The notes: generated from the letters alone by a model not told the origin. A DNA stretch of 64,000 nucleotides from Candidatus Saccharibacteria bacterium oral taxon 488 (GCA_010202465.1 CP047919.1:310001-374000); one strand, 5' to 3'; shown: positions 54,231 to 63,968, numbered from the stretch's first letter. A program made the numbers and translations.

Positions 54231-54614
54231 TCACCGATCCAGCTTTTGCTTGGTCGCCGCCAGATAATACCGATAATAGCTCTCCGGGCCTGAAACGAAA
54301 AAGCTGTTATCGATATCATCGTTCGGACGAATTTCAATATGCTGATCGTTGGCGTATGGCTTGATGAGGTAAGTGAACTCAAACTCGTATTCGCCAGAAA
54401 TCTGCTTCAACTCCTCGCTCTGATAAAGCGGGTCGGGATAATCCGTCATTACCAGCGCAAAGAAGCCTCCATTTTTATCGTCAAACAAATGAAACGCTGT
54501 GTCGGGACAGAGTGGCACAAGCGACGCCAGCTGGCGAATATATGATGCGCCGTCGAGAATTGGGAATGCTTTGTTGATTATTTTAGGGAAGAGGATATTT
54601 GAATAATTGTTCAT
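54231..54614 (-). CDS. hypothetical protein, 127 aa
   Basis: No family recognised. Soluble, mixed alpha/beta: MNNYSNILFPKIINKAFPIL, LVPLCPDTAFHLFDDKNGGF, EFEFTYLIKPYANDQHIEIR. It has the look of a small immunity-type or structural protein but lacks a motif. Its upstream region is AT-rich. It lies between the module C promoter and the DHH gene. Confidence 0.55.
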   Translation of the reverse strand: MNNYSNILFPKIINKAFPILDGASYIRQLASLVPLCPDTAFHLFDDKNGGFFALVMTDYPDPLYQSEELKQISGEYEFEFTYLIKPYANDQHIEIRPNDDIDNSFFVSGPESYYRYYLAATKQKLDR

Positions 54615-54675
54615 ATGGTAACCGTAATTATAGCAAGAAAAGTGGATAGTTTTGTGGCATGTTCATAAGGAATGA

Positions 54676-55662
54676 CTAGTTTTGCTCCGCTTCTCGTAAA
54701 GCCCTATCCGTCGCTGTCACCAATTCTCGCACGGCCTCGTCATAATCCTCGTACACGCGGAAGCCGGCCGCGTACGGATGGCCGCCGCCGCCGAAGTAGC
54801 CAGCCACGGTGTCGGCGATTGGTAGGTTGCCGCGCAGGCGGGCGGTTAGTTTGCCGTCAGGGTAGGTTTTGATGACGCAGCTGAGCGCCACGCCATCGAC
54901 CAGTCGCAATTCATCGCCGATCAGCGCGCCGGGGTTGTAGGCGTCGCTGTACTGTTGAATCTCCTCAAATGGCACGTGTACCAGCGCCAATTGTCCGTCC
55001 AGTAAATATTCGATTCGCTCAATTAGCTTGCCTTTGTATGCCAAAATCTCCGGTGATTTCTTCATAAATTCGCGCCGTCGTTCTTCGATCTCGGCGTTGG
55101 AAGCGCCCAGCTCGGTCAATTCACCAGCGACGTGAAAGGTCGCCGCGGTGGTATTTGGCGTGGTGAGGCCCAGGCTGTCAGACATGATGGCGATGAGGAG
55201 GTCTTCGGCGGCTTGCTGGTTGATAGTCCAGCCAGCGTGGGTGAACAATTGGTATAGCAATTCCCCAGTGGCCACCACGGTGTCAGAGAGCATAGTATGC
55301 TCAAAACTCAGCGTCGGCTCGGCGGTGTGATGGTCGATAACCAAGACGGGGTGCGTTTCCAAGAAGTGCCGCACGCCCGGCGCTTCTAAGACCTTGCTGA
55401 GTAAAATATCAGCGCTGGTGTCCACGATAATGGCTAGGTCAGCATGGGCTGGAAAATCACCAACTACCCGGTCCCAGCCGCGAATATACCGCAGATATTT
55501 GGGGATATCGACCGGGCAATACAGCGCCACGGCCTTGCCCAAATCGCTCAGTACTTCCTCTAGCGCCAAGCTAGAGCCCAGACTGTCGCCGTCAGGGTTT
55601 TCGGCTTGGATGATGACGATGTTATTGGCGGATTGGATGAGTTGCTCGGCGGTATCAAACAT
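54676..55662 (-). CDS. DHH-family phosphoesterase (NrnA-like)
   Basis: 328 residues. Enzymes of this family degrade short oligonucleotides or cyclic dinucleotide products. Metal-binding motifs: ENPDGDSLGS (residues ~21-30), AIIVDTS, VIDHHTAEP (DHH), and the DHHA1 motif GGGGHPYAAGF near the C-terminus. TATAAT stands six bases before the ATG. Substrate (nanoRNA, pAp or pApA) not determined by sequence. Confidence 0.87.
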   Translation of the reverse strand: MFDTAEQLIQSANNIVIIQAENPDGDSLGSSLALEEVLSDLGKAVALYCPVDIPKYLRYIRGWDRVVGDFPAHADLAIIVDTSADILLSKVLEAPGVRHFLETHPVLVIDHHTAEPTLSFEHTMLSDTVVATGELLYQLFTHAGWTINQQAAEDLLIAIMSDSLGLTTPNTTAATFHVAGELTELGASNAEIEERRREFMKKSPEILAYKGKLIERIEYLLDGQLALVHVPFEEIQQYSDAYNPGALIGDELRLVDGVALSCVIKTYPDGKLTARLRGNLPIADTVAGYFGGGGHPYAAGFRVYEDYDEAVRELVTATDRALREAEQN

Positions 55663-55704
55663 AGTCTTATTATAGCAGATGGGAGTTTCGGTGGTGTGGC
55701 GAGG

Positions 55705-57678
55705 CTATTCGTCACGCATGTCTTTGATCGGGTTGCGGCGGGTGTTGCGGATGAGCGGTATCAGGCACGCCAGCACGGCGGCAGCGATGATACTGAGGGC
55801 GACCGCGCCGATGATCGTCCAGTCAATTGTCCAAAAGTGGAAAGTTGTCGCCAAATCTTTCGGTGTCATGGCGATGCGCAGCGTCGCGGTGATTTGACTA
55901 GCCAGCAAGTTGTCGGCAATATATACGACGATTAGTCCGGCGGCGATACTGAACAGCGCGGTAAGCAACGCCACGATCATGGTGTAGACGAAATAAATTT
56001 GGCTAATATCAAGCCGTGTTGCTCCGAGTGCCCGAAAGACTGCGGATTCTTTGCGGCTGTCGGCGATGGTGCGGGAGATGATAATCAGTAAGATAAAGGC
56101 GGCGATGATCGTCACGCCGATGAACGTCCACATGATGATTGGCTTGAGGCGTTCCATGGCGTCGTAATTGACGAGCGAGTTGCTGCCGGTGGGCGACGCG
56201 AATACTACGTAGTGCGGCAGGCAGATTGATTTATTCGATCTTTTGGCTGTGGAAGTTTCGGCGGGTTCGGGTTGGGCGAATAAATCGGTGCCTCCTGTAC
56301 CGCCAGAAGCTCCTTCGCCGCAAGAAGCGGCTGCCAGGTAGTTGCGAGCTTTGTTGGGGTCGCTGAATTCATAGATAGCCAGCGTCTCGTCCCTGTTGGC
56401 GTTACCTTGATCATTGCTGGCGGTTTGAATAGTCGATTCAAGTGCCGTTTGCGCCGCGGTGGTCATTGATCCGCGCGGCATGATCCAGGTGTGTGACAGG
56501 CGGGTGCTTAAAAACTGCTGTAAGAAGCTGCCGATGTCACTCTGGGTGGCTTTCATGTCGTCCGGCATCAGGCCGACGACGCGGAAAGTAAATTTAGCCT
56601 GGGCGGGTTCGGGCTGAGCTGAGCCAAAAGTTTGATCAAAATAGCGCTGGTTGGCCTCGGTGCGCTTGGCTTCGGCTGAACGATTATCCTTAACGACGGC
56701 CGGCGCAGCGCAGGAATCGGCAGGTGGCATGGCGTATTCGCGGTCTGGTTTGACATAATCGGCGGATGGTTTTTTAGCTTGATTGGCGGCAGCTTGGATC
56801 TGCTGTTTGGCGGTTTGCAGTAATTCTTGCGAAGCCGGGTTACGATAACAAGCGCTGAATGTCAGCTGCCCGGCTTTTTGGCGCAATTCTTTTAGTCTTG
56901 CTAGTTGCGTGTCATTGCTGGCGTTTTTATCCAGCGGCTTGAGACCGAGCAGCACCTCGGCGTCCTGGTAGCGGATGATCAGCGGGATCTCGCTGGGTTT
57001 GGCGCTGGCGCCAGCCAGCAAATAGCCGCCCAGCAGCGATTGGTCGATAGCGGTTATACTGCTGAATTGCTGTTTAAATTCTTCCAGCGGTGTCGGCTGG
57101 TTGTTTTGCTGGCGCTTGTCATCAAATGACTCAATTCCCCGCTCCATATAGTTCAGCATGCCATTGGCGGCGATTGATTGAATACTAAACTGCTGCACGG
57201 CGCCGCGGGTGTGGGCAAATTGCCACTGCGCGTCTGCTGTGAGGCGCGGTAATTTGGCGGTCTCCTGGCGAATAAGCCGCTGGACGATGACGCTTTGGTC
57301 GTTCGGGTACGGTTGGCTATCAGGAAACGACTGCATGATTGGCGGTTCGGATTTGGGGTCGTATGGCAGGCCGAGGCGGGCGGCCAGCGCCTGCTTGTCC
57401 TTGATCATTTGCGTGCGTTCGACTTCGGCGCGGGCAGTTAGATTTGAGGTAAATTCAATATTATTTGGCCGAATGGCGGTTTGCGCCACCAAATAGCGAC
57501 TATTCAGGCTGCCTCGATCAAATTCCTCGACGCTCCGCTGGGCGCCCATTAGCATAGTCAGTCCCGCCAGCAGCGCCGCGAAAAGCAGCCCGGACACGAC
57601 CACGGTGATGGACAAGCGAATACGCCGCACTCGGAGTTTGGTGCCAGCCAGCCGCAGCGAATCGGTGATTCTAAGCAT
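55705..57678 (-). CDS. FtsX/MacB-type ABC permease with palindromic insertion
   Basis: 657 residues: one N-terminal helix (VVSGLLFAALLAGLTMLMGA), a ~480-residue outer domain with several Cys, and three C-terminal helices with ATRLDISQIYFVYTMIVALL. Residues ~459-489 of the outer domain (around ASGGTGGTDLFAQPEP) are an insertion with inverted repeats in the DNA (56219-56293). Overlaps the ATPase gene by eight bases. The large outer domain suggests an envelope or export role; substrate unknown. Confidence 0.85.
   Translation of the reverse strand: MLRITDSLRLAGTKLRVRRIRLSITVVVSGLLFAALLAGLTMLMGAQRSVEEFDRGSLNSRYLVAQTAIRPNNIEFTSNLTARAEVERTQMIKDKQALAARLGLPYDPKSEPPIMQSFPDSQPYPNDQSVIVQRLIRQETAKLPRLTADAQWQFAHTRGAVQQFSIQSIAANGMLNYMERGIESFDDKRQQNNQPTPLEEFKQQFSSITAIDQSLLGGYLLAGASAKPSEIPLIIRYQDAEVLLGLKPLDKNASNDTQLARLKELRQKAGQLTFSACYRNPASQELLQTAKQQIQAAANQAKKPSADYVKPDREYAMPPADSCAAPAVVKDNRSAEAKRTEANQRYFDQTFGSAQPEPAQAKFTFRVVGLMPDDMKATQSDIGSFLQQFLSTRLSHTWIMPRGSMTTAAQTALESTIQTASNDQGNANRDETLAIYEFSDPNKARNYLAAASCGEGASGGTGGTDLFAQPEPAETSTAKRSNKSICLPHYVVFASPTGSNSLVNYDAMERLKPIIMWTFIGVTIIAAFILLIIISRTIADSRKESAVFRALGATRLDISQIYFVYTMIVALLTALFSIAAGLIVVYIADNLLASQITATLRIAMTPKDLATTFHFWTIDWTIIGAVALSIIAAAVLACLIPLIRNTRRNPIKDMRDE
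56219..56293. repeat. palindromic in-frame insertion in the ABC permease gene
   Basis: GATTTATTCG (56228-56237) and CGAATAAATC (56277-56286) are perfect complements, extended by AGGCA (56219-56223)/TGCCT (56289-56293). It codes for a Gly/Pro/Ser-rich stretch. Confidence 0.6.
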
Positions 57679-58552
57679 CGGCTATTCTCCCGTCCTTCAG
57701 GCGGATTTCACGATCGGCTGCTGCGGCGATGTCTGGATTGTGCGTAACGATAACGACGGTGGTGCCGAGTTCGCGGCGGATTTGGTGAAATAGGTCAATG
57801 ATGCGGTCGGAATTGGCGCTGTCCAGATTGCCTGTCGGCTCGTCGGCGAGTAAAATATTCGGGCGATTGAATAAAGCGCGGGCGATGGCAGCGCGCTGAA
57901 TTTGACCGCCGGAAAGTTCGCGCGGCAAATGGTGCATCCGGTCTGCTAGTCCGACCAGTTCGGCGAGTTCCTGGGCGCGAGCGCGGCGCTGCTTGGGCTT
58001 GATGCGGGCAAACATGGCGGGGATTTCCAGATTGGCGAACAGGGTTAGGAATGGCTGCAGATAAAATGATTGAAAAACAAAGCCGATTTCACGCGATCGG
58101 AACCGCGACAGTTGCCGGTCGGACAAGCGGCTGAGCGGCTGGTCGTTAATGAGGATTTGGCCAGTGGACGGCTTGTCGAGTCCACCAATGAGTTGCAATA
58201 AAGTGCTTTTACCCGAGCCGCTAGCGCCAGTGATGGCCACGAACTCGCCAGCAAAAATATCAAGGCTAACGCCATCAAGCGCCGGAATGGTCTGGTGGCC
58301 GACGCGGTAAGATTTAGCGAGGTCGGTTATGGCGATATGGCAACGGTTGGAGCGTTTTGGCGCGGCAGCGGGCGGTGTCATAACCTTAGCGGCTGGGCTA
58401 GATTTGGCGGCTGGAGGTAAATCAACTAAACCAGCCGAAACAGCCGGTTGGGCAAAGTTACGGATTGCGTCAATTGCTTCCTCGACGTCGTCAAATTTCG
58501 CTAAAAATGCCGCGATATCCTCAGCGCGTGCCTTCCCCACCTCTGGTTTCAT
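57671..58552 (-). CDS. ABC transporter ATP-binding protein with an N-terminal extension
   Basis: 293 residues. The first ~75 residues (EDIAAFLAKFDDVEEAIDAI and a Pro/Ala linker) are an addition to the usual LolD/MacB ATPase. Then GASGSGKSTLLQL (Walker A), LSGGQIQRAAIARAL (signature), ILLADEPTGNLD (Walker B) and the switch His in VTHNPD. Start at 58552, six bases after TACAAT. Partner of the following permease. Confidence 0.88.
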   Translation of the reverse strand: MKPEVGKARAEDIAAFLAKFDDVEEAIDAIRNFAQPAVSAGLVDLPPAAKSSPAAKVMTPPAAAPKRSNRCHIAITDLAKSYRVGHQTIPALDGVSLDIFAGEFVAITGASGSGKSTLLQLIGGLDKPSTGQILINDQPLSRLSDRQLSRFRSREIGFVFQSFYLQPFLTLFANLEIPAMFARIKPKQRRARAQELAELVGLADRMHHLPRELSGGQIQRAAIARALFNRPNILLADEPTGNLDSANSDRIIDLFHQIRRELGTTVVIVTHNPDIAAAADREIRLKDGRIADA

Positions 58553-58589
58553 GGTTGTATTGTAGCAAAAGCAGGATGGCCTTAGCAAG

Positions 58590-59207
58590 CTACAGCGTTC
58601 GTCGTCCTTCCAGCGCATGCGTCAGCGTGATTTGGTCGGCGTATTCAAGGTCGACGCCGACGGGGATGCCGCGGGCCAGGCGCGAGATAGTGATGGTGAG
58701 ACCGGCCTCCTGGAGGTAGCGCTGCAAAAAGAGCGCGGTTGATTCGCCCTCGACCGACGCGTTGGTGGCGATGATCAGTTCCTCGGCGTCATCGTGCTTG
58801 ATCCGCTTGATGAGCTCAGGGATGTGCAGCTGCTCCGGGCCGATGCCGTCAATTGGCGAAATCGCCCCGCCCAGCACGTGATAGGTGCCGCTATACTGCC
58901 CCGTCCGCTCCAGCGCCACGATGTCCAGTGGCTCTTCGACCACGCAAATCAAGCGTCGATTGCGCGACTCGTCCTGATATAGCGGCGACACCTCTTGATC
59001 ATGATCAATCAACGCGAACGTGACCGGACAGGTTTTGACGCGTGTGTGCAGCCGATCCAGCGCCCGTGCTAGCTGCTCGGCTCGTCTGGCGTCACGCCGA
59101 AGTACGGCATAGGCATAGCGCTCAGCGGTTCGCGGCCCGACACCAGGCAGCCCGCCAAACTCATCAATTAGCGTCGTCAGCGCCGTCGGCAAAATCGTCG
59201 GTTTCAT
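58590..59207 (-). CDS. recR: recombination protein RecR with a degenerate zinc finger
   Basis: Loads RecA with RecO/RecF in gap repair. 205 residues: N-terminal HhH (GGLPGVGPRTAERYAY), TOPRIM core (RLICVVEEPLDIVALE, YHVLGGAISPIDGIGPE, IIATNASVEGESTALFL) and C-terminal GIPVGVDLEYADQITL. The four-Cys zinc finger of the family has lost most of its ligands: CPVTFALIDHDQEVSPLYQD keeps one Cys only. Overlaps ebfC by one base, the common gene order. Confidence 0.92.
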   Translation of the reverse strand: MKPTILPTALTTLIDEFGGLPGVGPRTAERYAYAVLRRDARRAEQLARALDRLHTRVKTCPVTFALIDHDQEVSPLYQDESRNRRLICVVEEPLDIVALERTGQYSGTYHVLGGAISPIDGIGPEQLHIPELIKRIKHDDAEELIIATNASVEGESTALFLQRYLQEAGLTITISRLARGIPVGVDLEYADQITLTHALEGRRTL

Positions 59208-59497
59208 TAGAACGGCAAGTTGCCCAGCCCGCCCATCAGCGGCTTCATCGTCTCGGCAGCAACTTCCTGTGCCTTAGCCAGGCCATCGCGAATTGCGATC
59301 TGAATCCAGTGCTCCAGCTGCTCGATATTATCGAGGTCAACCATTTTTGGATTAATCTTGATCGACTTAATTTTTAGCTCACCGGTGATCTGGACAATCA
59401 CCGCGCCGTCGCCGGCTTCTACTTCAATGATTTCTTTGCCGAGTTGTTTCTGGGCCTTGCGCAGTTGCTGCAACATCTTGACTTGGTCAAACGCCAT
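59207..59497 (-). CDS. ebfC: YbaB/EbfC nucleoid-associated protein
   Basis: 96 residues: MAFDQVKMLQQLRKAQKQLG helix, then VEAGDGAVIVQITGELKIKS strands and a C-terminal helix, as in the small DNA-binding dimer family YbaB/EbfC. Encoded before recR as in most bacteria. Ribosome binding site AAGGAGG. Confidence 0.9.
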   Translation of the reverse strand: MAFDQVKMLQQLRKAQKQLGKEIIEVEAGDGAVIVQITGELKIKSIKINPKMVDLDNIEQLEHWIQIAIRDGLAKAQEVAAETMKPLMGGLGNLPF

Positions 59498-59537
59498 AAT
59501 TATTGATTCCTCCTTGAATTTACTTTTTCATTATACG

Positions 59538-60998
59538 CTATTTTTTTGCCGATTTGTAGAGGTAAAAGCGGTCAGCTCGCTCGGTGTGGCTATTGGTGAC
59601 GATGCGCTCCAGTGTCCAGCCGTCAGTGTTGGGGTGTGCCATTTGTTCAGCGCGGGTGATGACGAGCGTAGCACCCTCCGCGGCCGGCTGATTGACGGTG
59701 AGTTTGTGCTTGCTATAGCGAGCGACGGTTTCGTAGAGCGGCGCCTCGTGCGGATTAGCGACGAGAACGACGTTTTGCCTGCCGGCGATGGCTTTTTGTA
59801 GCAGCGGCAGGTCGGTGCTAAATTCATGCACGGCGCCCGAGAAATGACGATACCCATTGGTAAAGCGGTCGAGACCCGAGAGCACCATCACGCCGATGAG
59901 CGCCATCAGCATCAATAAGCCAGTGATACGGGCGTAAGGATTGCGCGGAAATAGCGAATACCATTGATTGAGCAGCGCCTCGACACCAACGGCCAGCAGG
60001 ATAAATAGCGGCAAGATGATAATGCTGGTCATTGATGGCTGCAGCACCAGCAGCGGCAAACTTAGTAGCAGCCAGACGCCGATCATGTACGAACGCGCGG
60101 TGTGGTGATGCTGGATGGTTTTGAACAGACCAAGCACGATCAGAAACAGCGCCGAAAAGTCGAGCACTGGTGCGATCTGACCGCCGATAACGGTCGGCTT
60201 GACCCAGAGATAATGATACAGTAGCAACCGCAAATTATCGACCAGCGCCCAGCTGAGGCTGTGAATACCGACCAGTGATTTGAGTAGATCGTGATGTGTC
60301 GCGGCGAGGAAAATTGCCGGCGCGCTCGTGAGCGCGAGAACGACGATCGCTGGTAGCCATTTGAAGCGATTGCGTTTGGCGAGTAGCGCGTAGCGGGTAT
60401 GCGGGTGGATCAGCGCTACCAACAGCAGCGTCAGGTGAATATACCAAAAATACGGCGTAAACAGGCTCAGGCCGACCGTCGTCGCCAGCAGTAGCCGCCA
60501 CAAGGCTGAGCCCTTAGCACGCTGGACGATCAGGCTGGCAAAGAGGAGAATGAGCGCGGCATAGGTGATGTAGAGGATGTGCGGCGTGAAGCTTTGAGCA
60601 AAGAAGATCAGCTGGCCAGTGACGGTCATGATGACGAGCGACAGGATGGTGACATTGGGCTTGAACCAGCGCCGCAATAGGAAAAATACGGCGACGGCGG
60701 CGATGAAGGACAGGATGAGCGACGGCAACTTGATGGTATAGACGGTGACGCCAAATAAGCTGAATAGCCCACGCTGCAAGAGGTGAAATGGTAGGTTGGT
60801 TTGGGCGAACGAGCCGAGATTAGTTGGCGAGATGGCATTGGTGGTGCTAAGCGCTTCAATTTCCGCCTCGCTCACGCCGCCCGGGGCATACAAACTAGCG
60901 GCGGTGATGGCCGCACAAAATAGCACGATCAGCGCCATGTAGCCTAGCCAATAGCGCCAACGATAGACAGCCGAGTCGGCAAGTTTCCGCTTTTTCAT
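59538..60998 (-). CDS. GT39-like polytopic membrane glycosyltransferase
   Basis: 486 residues with about ten to twelve membrane helices. The first outer loop carries an acidic GGVSEAEIEALS, comparable with the catalytic Asp/Glu loop of PMT/ArnT-type enzymes that use lipid-linked sugars. It ends with a ~100-residue outer domain. Family assignment is by topology and loop only. TATAAT eight bases before the ATG. It sits between ebfC and dnaB and may glycosylate envelope lipids or proteins. Confidence 0.6.
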   Translation of the reverse strand: MKKRKLADSAVYRWRYWLGYMALIVLFCAAITAASLYAPGGVSEAEIEALSTTNAISPTNLGSFAQTNLPFHLLQRGLFSLFGVTVYTIKLPSLILSFIAAVAVFFLLRRWFKPNVTILSLVIMTVTGQLIFFAQSFTPHILYITYAALILLFASLIVQRAKGSALWRLLLATTVGLSLFTPYFWYIHLTLLLVALIHPHTRYALLAKRNRFKWLPAIVVLALTSAPAIFLAATHHDLLKSLVGIHSLSWALVDNLRLLLYHYLWVKPTVIGGQIAPVLDFSALFLIVLGLFKTIQHHHTARSYMIGVWLLLSLPLLVLQPSMTSIIILPLFILLAVGVEALLNQWYSLFPRNPYARITGLLMLMALIGVMVLSGLDRFTNGYRHFSGAVHEFSTDLPLLQKAIAGRQNVVLVANPHEAPLYETVARYSKHKLTVNQPAAEGATLVITRAEQMAHPNTDGWTLERIVTNSHTERADRFYLYKSAKK

Positions 60999-61020
60999 TG
61001 GTATTGATTATAGCACAATT

Positions 61021-62379
61021 CTAGTCATGCTTGCGATCGAGACTCATAAAACGCAGGCGCTCTGGATGGAAGTAGAGTTGAATCTTGCCGACCGGGCCGT
61101 TACGGTGCTTGGCGATGATCAGGTCGGTGATATTTTGGACTTCTGGGTTATCCGGTTCGTAGTAGCCGGGGCGGTAAATAAAGCTGACGATGTCGGCGTC
61201 CTGCTCGATGGAGCCGGACTCACGCAGGTCGGCTAGCTGTGGGATTGGCGGCGTGCGCGACTCGACGGAACGGCTCAGCTGACTGAGGGCGATCAGCGGC
61301 ACGTTGAGCTCGCGGGCGATCAACTTCAGGCCGCGGGAAATTTCCGACACTTCCTGGACGCGGTTGCCGTTGTGATTGTTGGTGGCCTGCATCAGCTGCA
61401 GGTAGTCGACGATGATCAGGCCAATTTCGCCCTCGTGTGCCAGCCGGCGAGCCTTGGTGCGCATCTCTAAAATGCTGAGGCCCGGCGTATCATCGATGTA
61501 AATCGGCGCTTCTGCCATCTCGCCCATGGCCTCGGACAATTTCTCAAAATCATCGCCGCTCAGATTGCCGGTACGAATATTCCAGCTATCAACGCCGGCC
61601 GCGTCCGCCAGCATGCGGTCGGTCAGCTGCTCCTTACTCATCTCGAGGCTGAAAAACAGTACCGGCTTTTTCTCAATTGTCGCTACGTTGTATGCTAGGT
61701 TAGTCACCAGCGTGGTCTTACCCATGGCTGGCCGTGCCGCCAGGATAATCAAATCCGACTTTTGCAGCCCCGCCGTCATAGTGTCCAGATCGCGGTAGCC
61801 AGTCCGCATACCGCGCAGGCTGCCCTTGTTGCGGTGAAGCTCCTCGATGCGGTCAAAACTATCGGTCAAAATGCTTTCCAGGCTGACCAGATCCTGTTTC
61901 AATGACTGGTCGGAGACGCTGAATAATTCGGCCTCGGCTTTTTCTAATAATTCCTGCGTCGTCGTCGATTCGTCGTAGCCAAGCTCGGTGATGCCGCTGC
62001 TGGCCTTGATCAAGCGCCGCCGCACCGCTGTTTGCGCCACCATTTCGGCGTATGCCGCCGCGTGCGCTGCCGTCGGCACGTAGTTGGTGAGTTCCGTCAA
62101 ATACGCCGAGCCGCCGATGAGTTCCAGCTCGTCCTTGCGCTTCAGTTCATCAGTTAGAGTCAAGAGGTCAACTGGCTTATGTTTTTCAAATAGCCGCATC
62201 ATACCAGCGAAAATTAGCCCGTGGTTTTTATCATAAAAGTCGTTCGGTTTGACTATTTCCGCGGCGTCGGCTAGGACTTCCTCGTCGATGAGAATTGCGC
62301 CGAGCAGGCTTTTTTCAGCGTCCAGGTTTTGGGGCGGCAATTTGCCCGCTATGGTCTCGGTTTGGGTTGTTTCGCTCAT
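61021..62379 (-). CDS. dnaB: replicative DNA helicase
   Basis: Unwinds DNA at the replication fork as a hexamer. 452 residues: N-terminal helical domain (PPQNLDAEKSLLGAILIDEE), linker, and RecA-like domain with ARPAMGKTTLVTNLA (Walker A), LIIVDYLQLM (Walker B) and LSQLSRSVESR; no intein. ATG overlaps the dnaX stop (ATGA). Confidence 0.96.
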   Translation of the reverse strand: MSETTQTETIAGKLPPQNLDAEKSLLGAILIDEEVLADAAEIVKPNDFYDKNHGLIFAGMMRLFEKHKPVDLLTLTDELKRKDELELIGGSAYLTELTNYVPTAAHAAAYAEMVAQTAVRRRLIKASSGITELGYDESTTTQELLEKAEAELFSVSDQSLKQDLVSLESILTDSFDRIEELHRNKGSLRGMRTGYRDLDTMTAGLQKSDLIILAARPAMGKTTLVTNLAYNVATIEKKPVLFFSLEMSKEQLTDRMLADAAGVDSWNIRTGNLSGDDFEKLSEAMGEMAEAPIYIDDTPGLSILEMRTKARRLAHEGEIGLIIVDYLQLMQATNNHNGNRVQEVSEISRGLKLIARELNVPLIALSQLSRSVESRTPPIPQLADLRESGSIEQDADIVSFIYRPGYYEPDNPEVQNITDLIIAKHRNGPVGKIQLYFHPERLRFMSLDRKHD

Positions 62380-63893
62380 GATAATTCCTCCAGGTTAACT
62401 TCTTCGCCGCCGCCCATTAGCTCGGCAATTTTCGCAAGCTCGGCGTCTTTGGGCGGGGCTTTTTGTCCGATTGTCATAATATCCAGTTCAGTGCCGGTGA
62501 CTTGTTGCACAATTGTCGCAATAAGCGGGCGATTCTTGGCGTTATCTAGCTTCTTTTTATTAAAGGCATTGCCAACGTACAGGGTCAAGGTGTTACCGTT
62601 TCGCTGCCAGCTACAGTGTTGCAACAATGTCGCAATAGCGAATGACTGCTCTTTGGCCAGGGCGATGATTTTATCCCAGTCGATGTCTGTGGCGGAGGTC
62701 GGCGGATTGTCCGACGTTGGTTGATTGTCTGCCGGGGTGGCGGTGTCTGCGGTTTCCTTACCCTTAGAATCATTAGTTTGCTGATTCTTTGGAGCAGTTT
62801 TTAGCGAATTTTCTGCTGGCTGAGCGGCTGGGGCTGGCGCTTCTGAAGTAGCTACTGGCAGCTCTGGCTTTTCTACTGGCGGTTTGACTGCGGCTTTTGG
62901 GCTCGTGGTCGACGTAGGTGCGGTCTCGGACGATTTATGAACTATACTTCCAGCTCCGTCCATAAATATCGTCAATAATTTCAGATCTGGATGCGGATGG
63001 CGATCAACCTCAATCAGCCGCTTGACCAATGTAATTAACTCTGGGCGCTGATGTAAGCGCGCTCGCAGCAGTGATAATAATTGACGGGACAGGACGACCG
63101 GATCGGTGCCAGTTTGCTCTAGTTCACTCAGCAAGCTCAGCGCCCCAGAAGCGTCACGCTGCTGATACAATTCCAGCAGGTTTTCCAGCGTCTCCGTGGC
63201 GCTCAGCCCCAGGTACTGGGCAACGTCCGACGCTCTTAGCGGCTTATCAGCGCTGGCTAATGCCGACAATTGATCGAGCATGCTGATGCCGTCGCGAAAC
63301 CCGCCGCGCGAGCGCTCAGCGATCAGCCGAGCAGCGTCCGCCTCAATGGCAAAGCCTTCTTTCTCAGCAATAGTCATCAACTGGCGCGCCATGATGTCCG
63401 CTGGAATGGGGCGGAAAAAAAATTGCTGGACGCGGCTGAGAATGGTGGCGGGCAGCTTGTCGGCGTCGGTAGTCGCCAAGATGAATACTACGTGCTCTGG
63501 TGGTTCCTCTAGGGTCTTTAGCAGCGCGTTAAAGGCAGGCTTGGACAACATATGGACTTCGTCGATGATGTAAATTTTCTTTGGCGCGGAAACCGGTGCG
63601 ACCTGGGCTTTTTCACGCAGGGCGCGGATGTCGTCAACGCCGTTGTTGCTGGCGGCGTCAATTTCAATGATATCCAGGTGCGAGGCTTCCTCGTCGTACG
63701 GTAGCTTATTAATTTCATGCGCTAAAATTCGCGCTACGCTGGTTTTGCCCACGCCGCGCGGACCCGTCAACAAATACGCATGGGCGATTTTCCCCTGCTC
63801 CAGCGCTCGGCGCAAGATATTGGTCACGTGATCTTGCCCCAACACCTCGTCCAAGCTGCGACTGCGATATTTGCGGTACAGTGCCTGGCTCAT
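62376..63893 (-). CDS. dnaX: DNA polymerase III subunit gamma/tau, without the zinc module
   Basis: Clamp-loader ATPase. 505 residues: MSQALYRKYRSRSLDEVLGQ, Walker A GPRGVGKTSVARIL, IIDEVHMLSKPAFNALLKTL (Walker B), SRVQQFFFRPI sensor 1. The four-Cys zinc module normally between Walker A and 'IEIDAASN' is missing (AHEINKLPYDEEASHLDIIE). A Pro/Thr/Ala-rich linker (~residues 345-415) precedes a small tau-like C-terminal domain. TATAAT stands eight bases before the ATG. Co-transcribed with dnaB. Confidence 0.95.
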   Translation of the reverse strand: MSQALYRKYRSRSLDEVLGQDHVTNILRRALEQGKIAHAYLLTGPRGVGKTSVARILAHEINKLPYDEEASHLDIIEIDAASNNGVDDIRALREKAQVAPVSAPKKIYIIDEVHMLSKPAFNALLKTLEEPPEHVVFILATTDADKLPATILSRVQQFFFRPIPADIMARQLMTIAEKEGFAIEADAARLIAERSRGGFRDGISMLDQLSALASADKPLRASDVAQYLGLSATETLENLLELYQQRDASGALSLLSELEQTGTDPVVLSRQLLSLLRARLHQRPELITLVKRLIEVDRHPHPDLKLLTIFMDGAGSIVHKSSETAPTSTTSPKAAVKPPVEKPELPVATSEAPAPAAQPAENSLKTAPKNQQTNDSKGKETADTATPADNQPTSDNPPTSATDIDWDKIIALAKEQSFAIATLLQHCSWQRNGNTLTLYVGNAFNKKKLDNAKNRPLIATIVQQVTGTELDIMTIGQKAPPKDAELAKIAELMGGGEEVNLEELS

Positions 63894-63962
63894 ACTTATG
63901 TATTATAGCGCAAAGTGCGGGATTAGTAAGCTGTTTGGCAGTTCAGGCTTTTATGATTTAGG

Positions 63963-63968
63963 TATAAT
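63963..63968 (+). promoter_or_regulatory. -10 element pointing off the right edge
   Basis: GGTATAAT followed by CCTGCCCGCGGGC; the only ATG nearby gives two codons before a stop. This suggests an RNA gene or a gene beyond the window. Confidence 0.4.
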
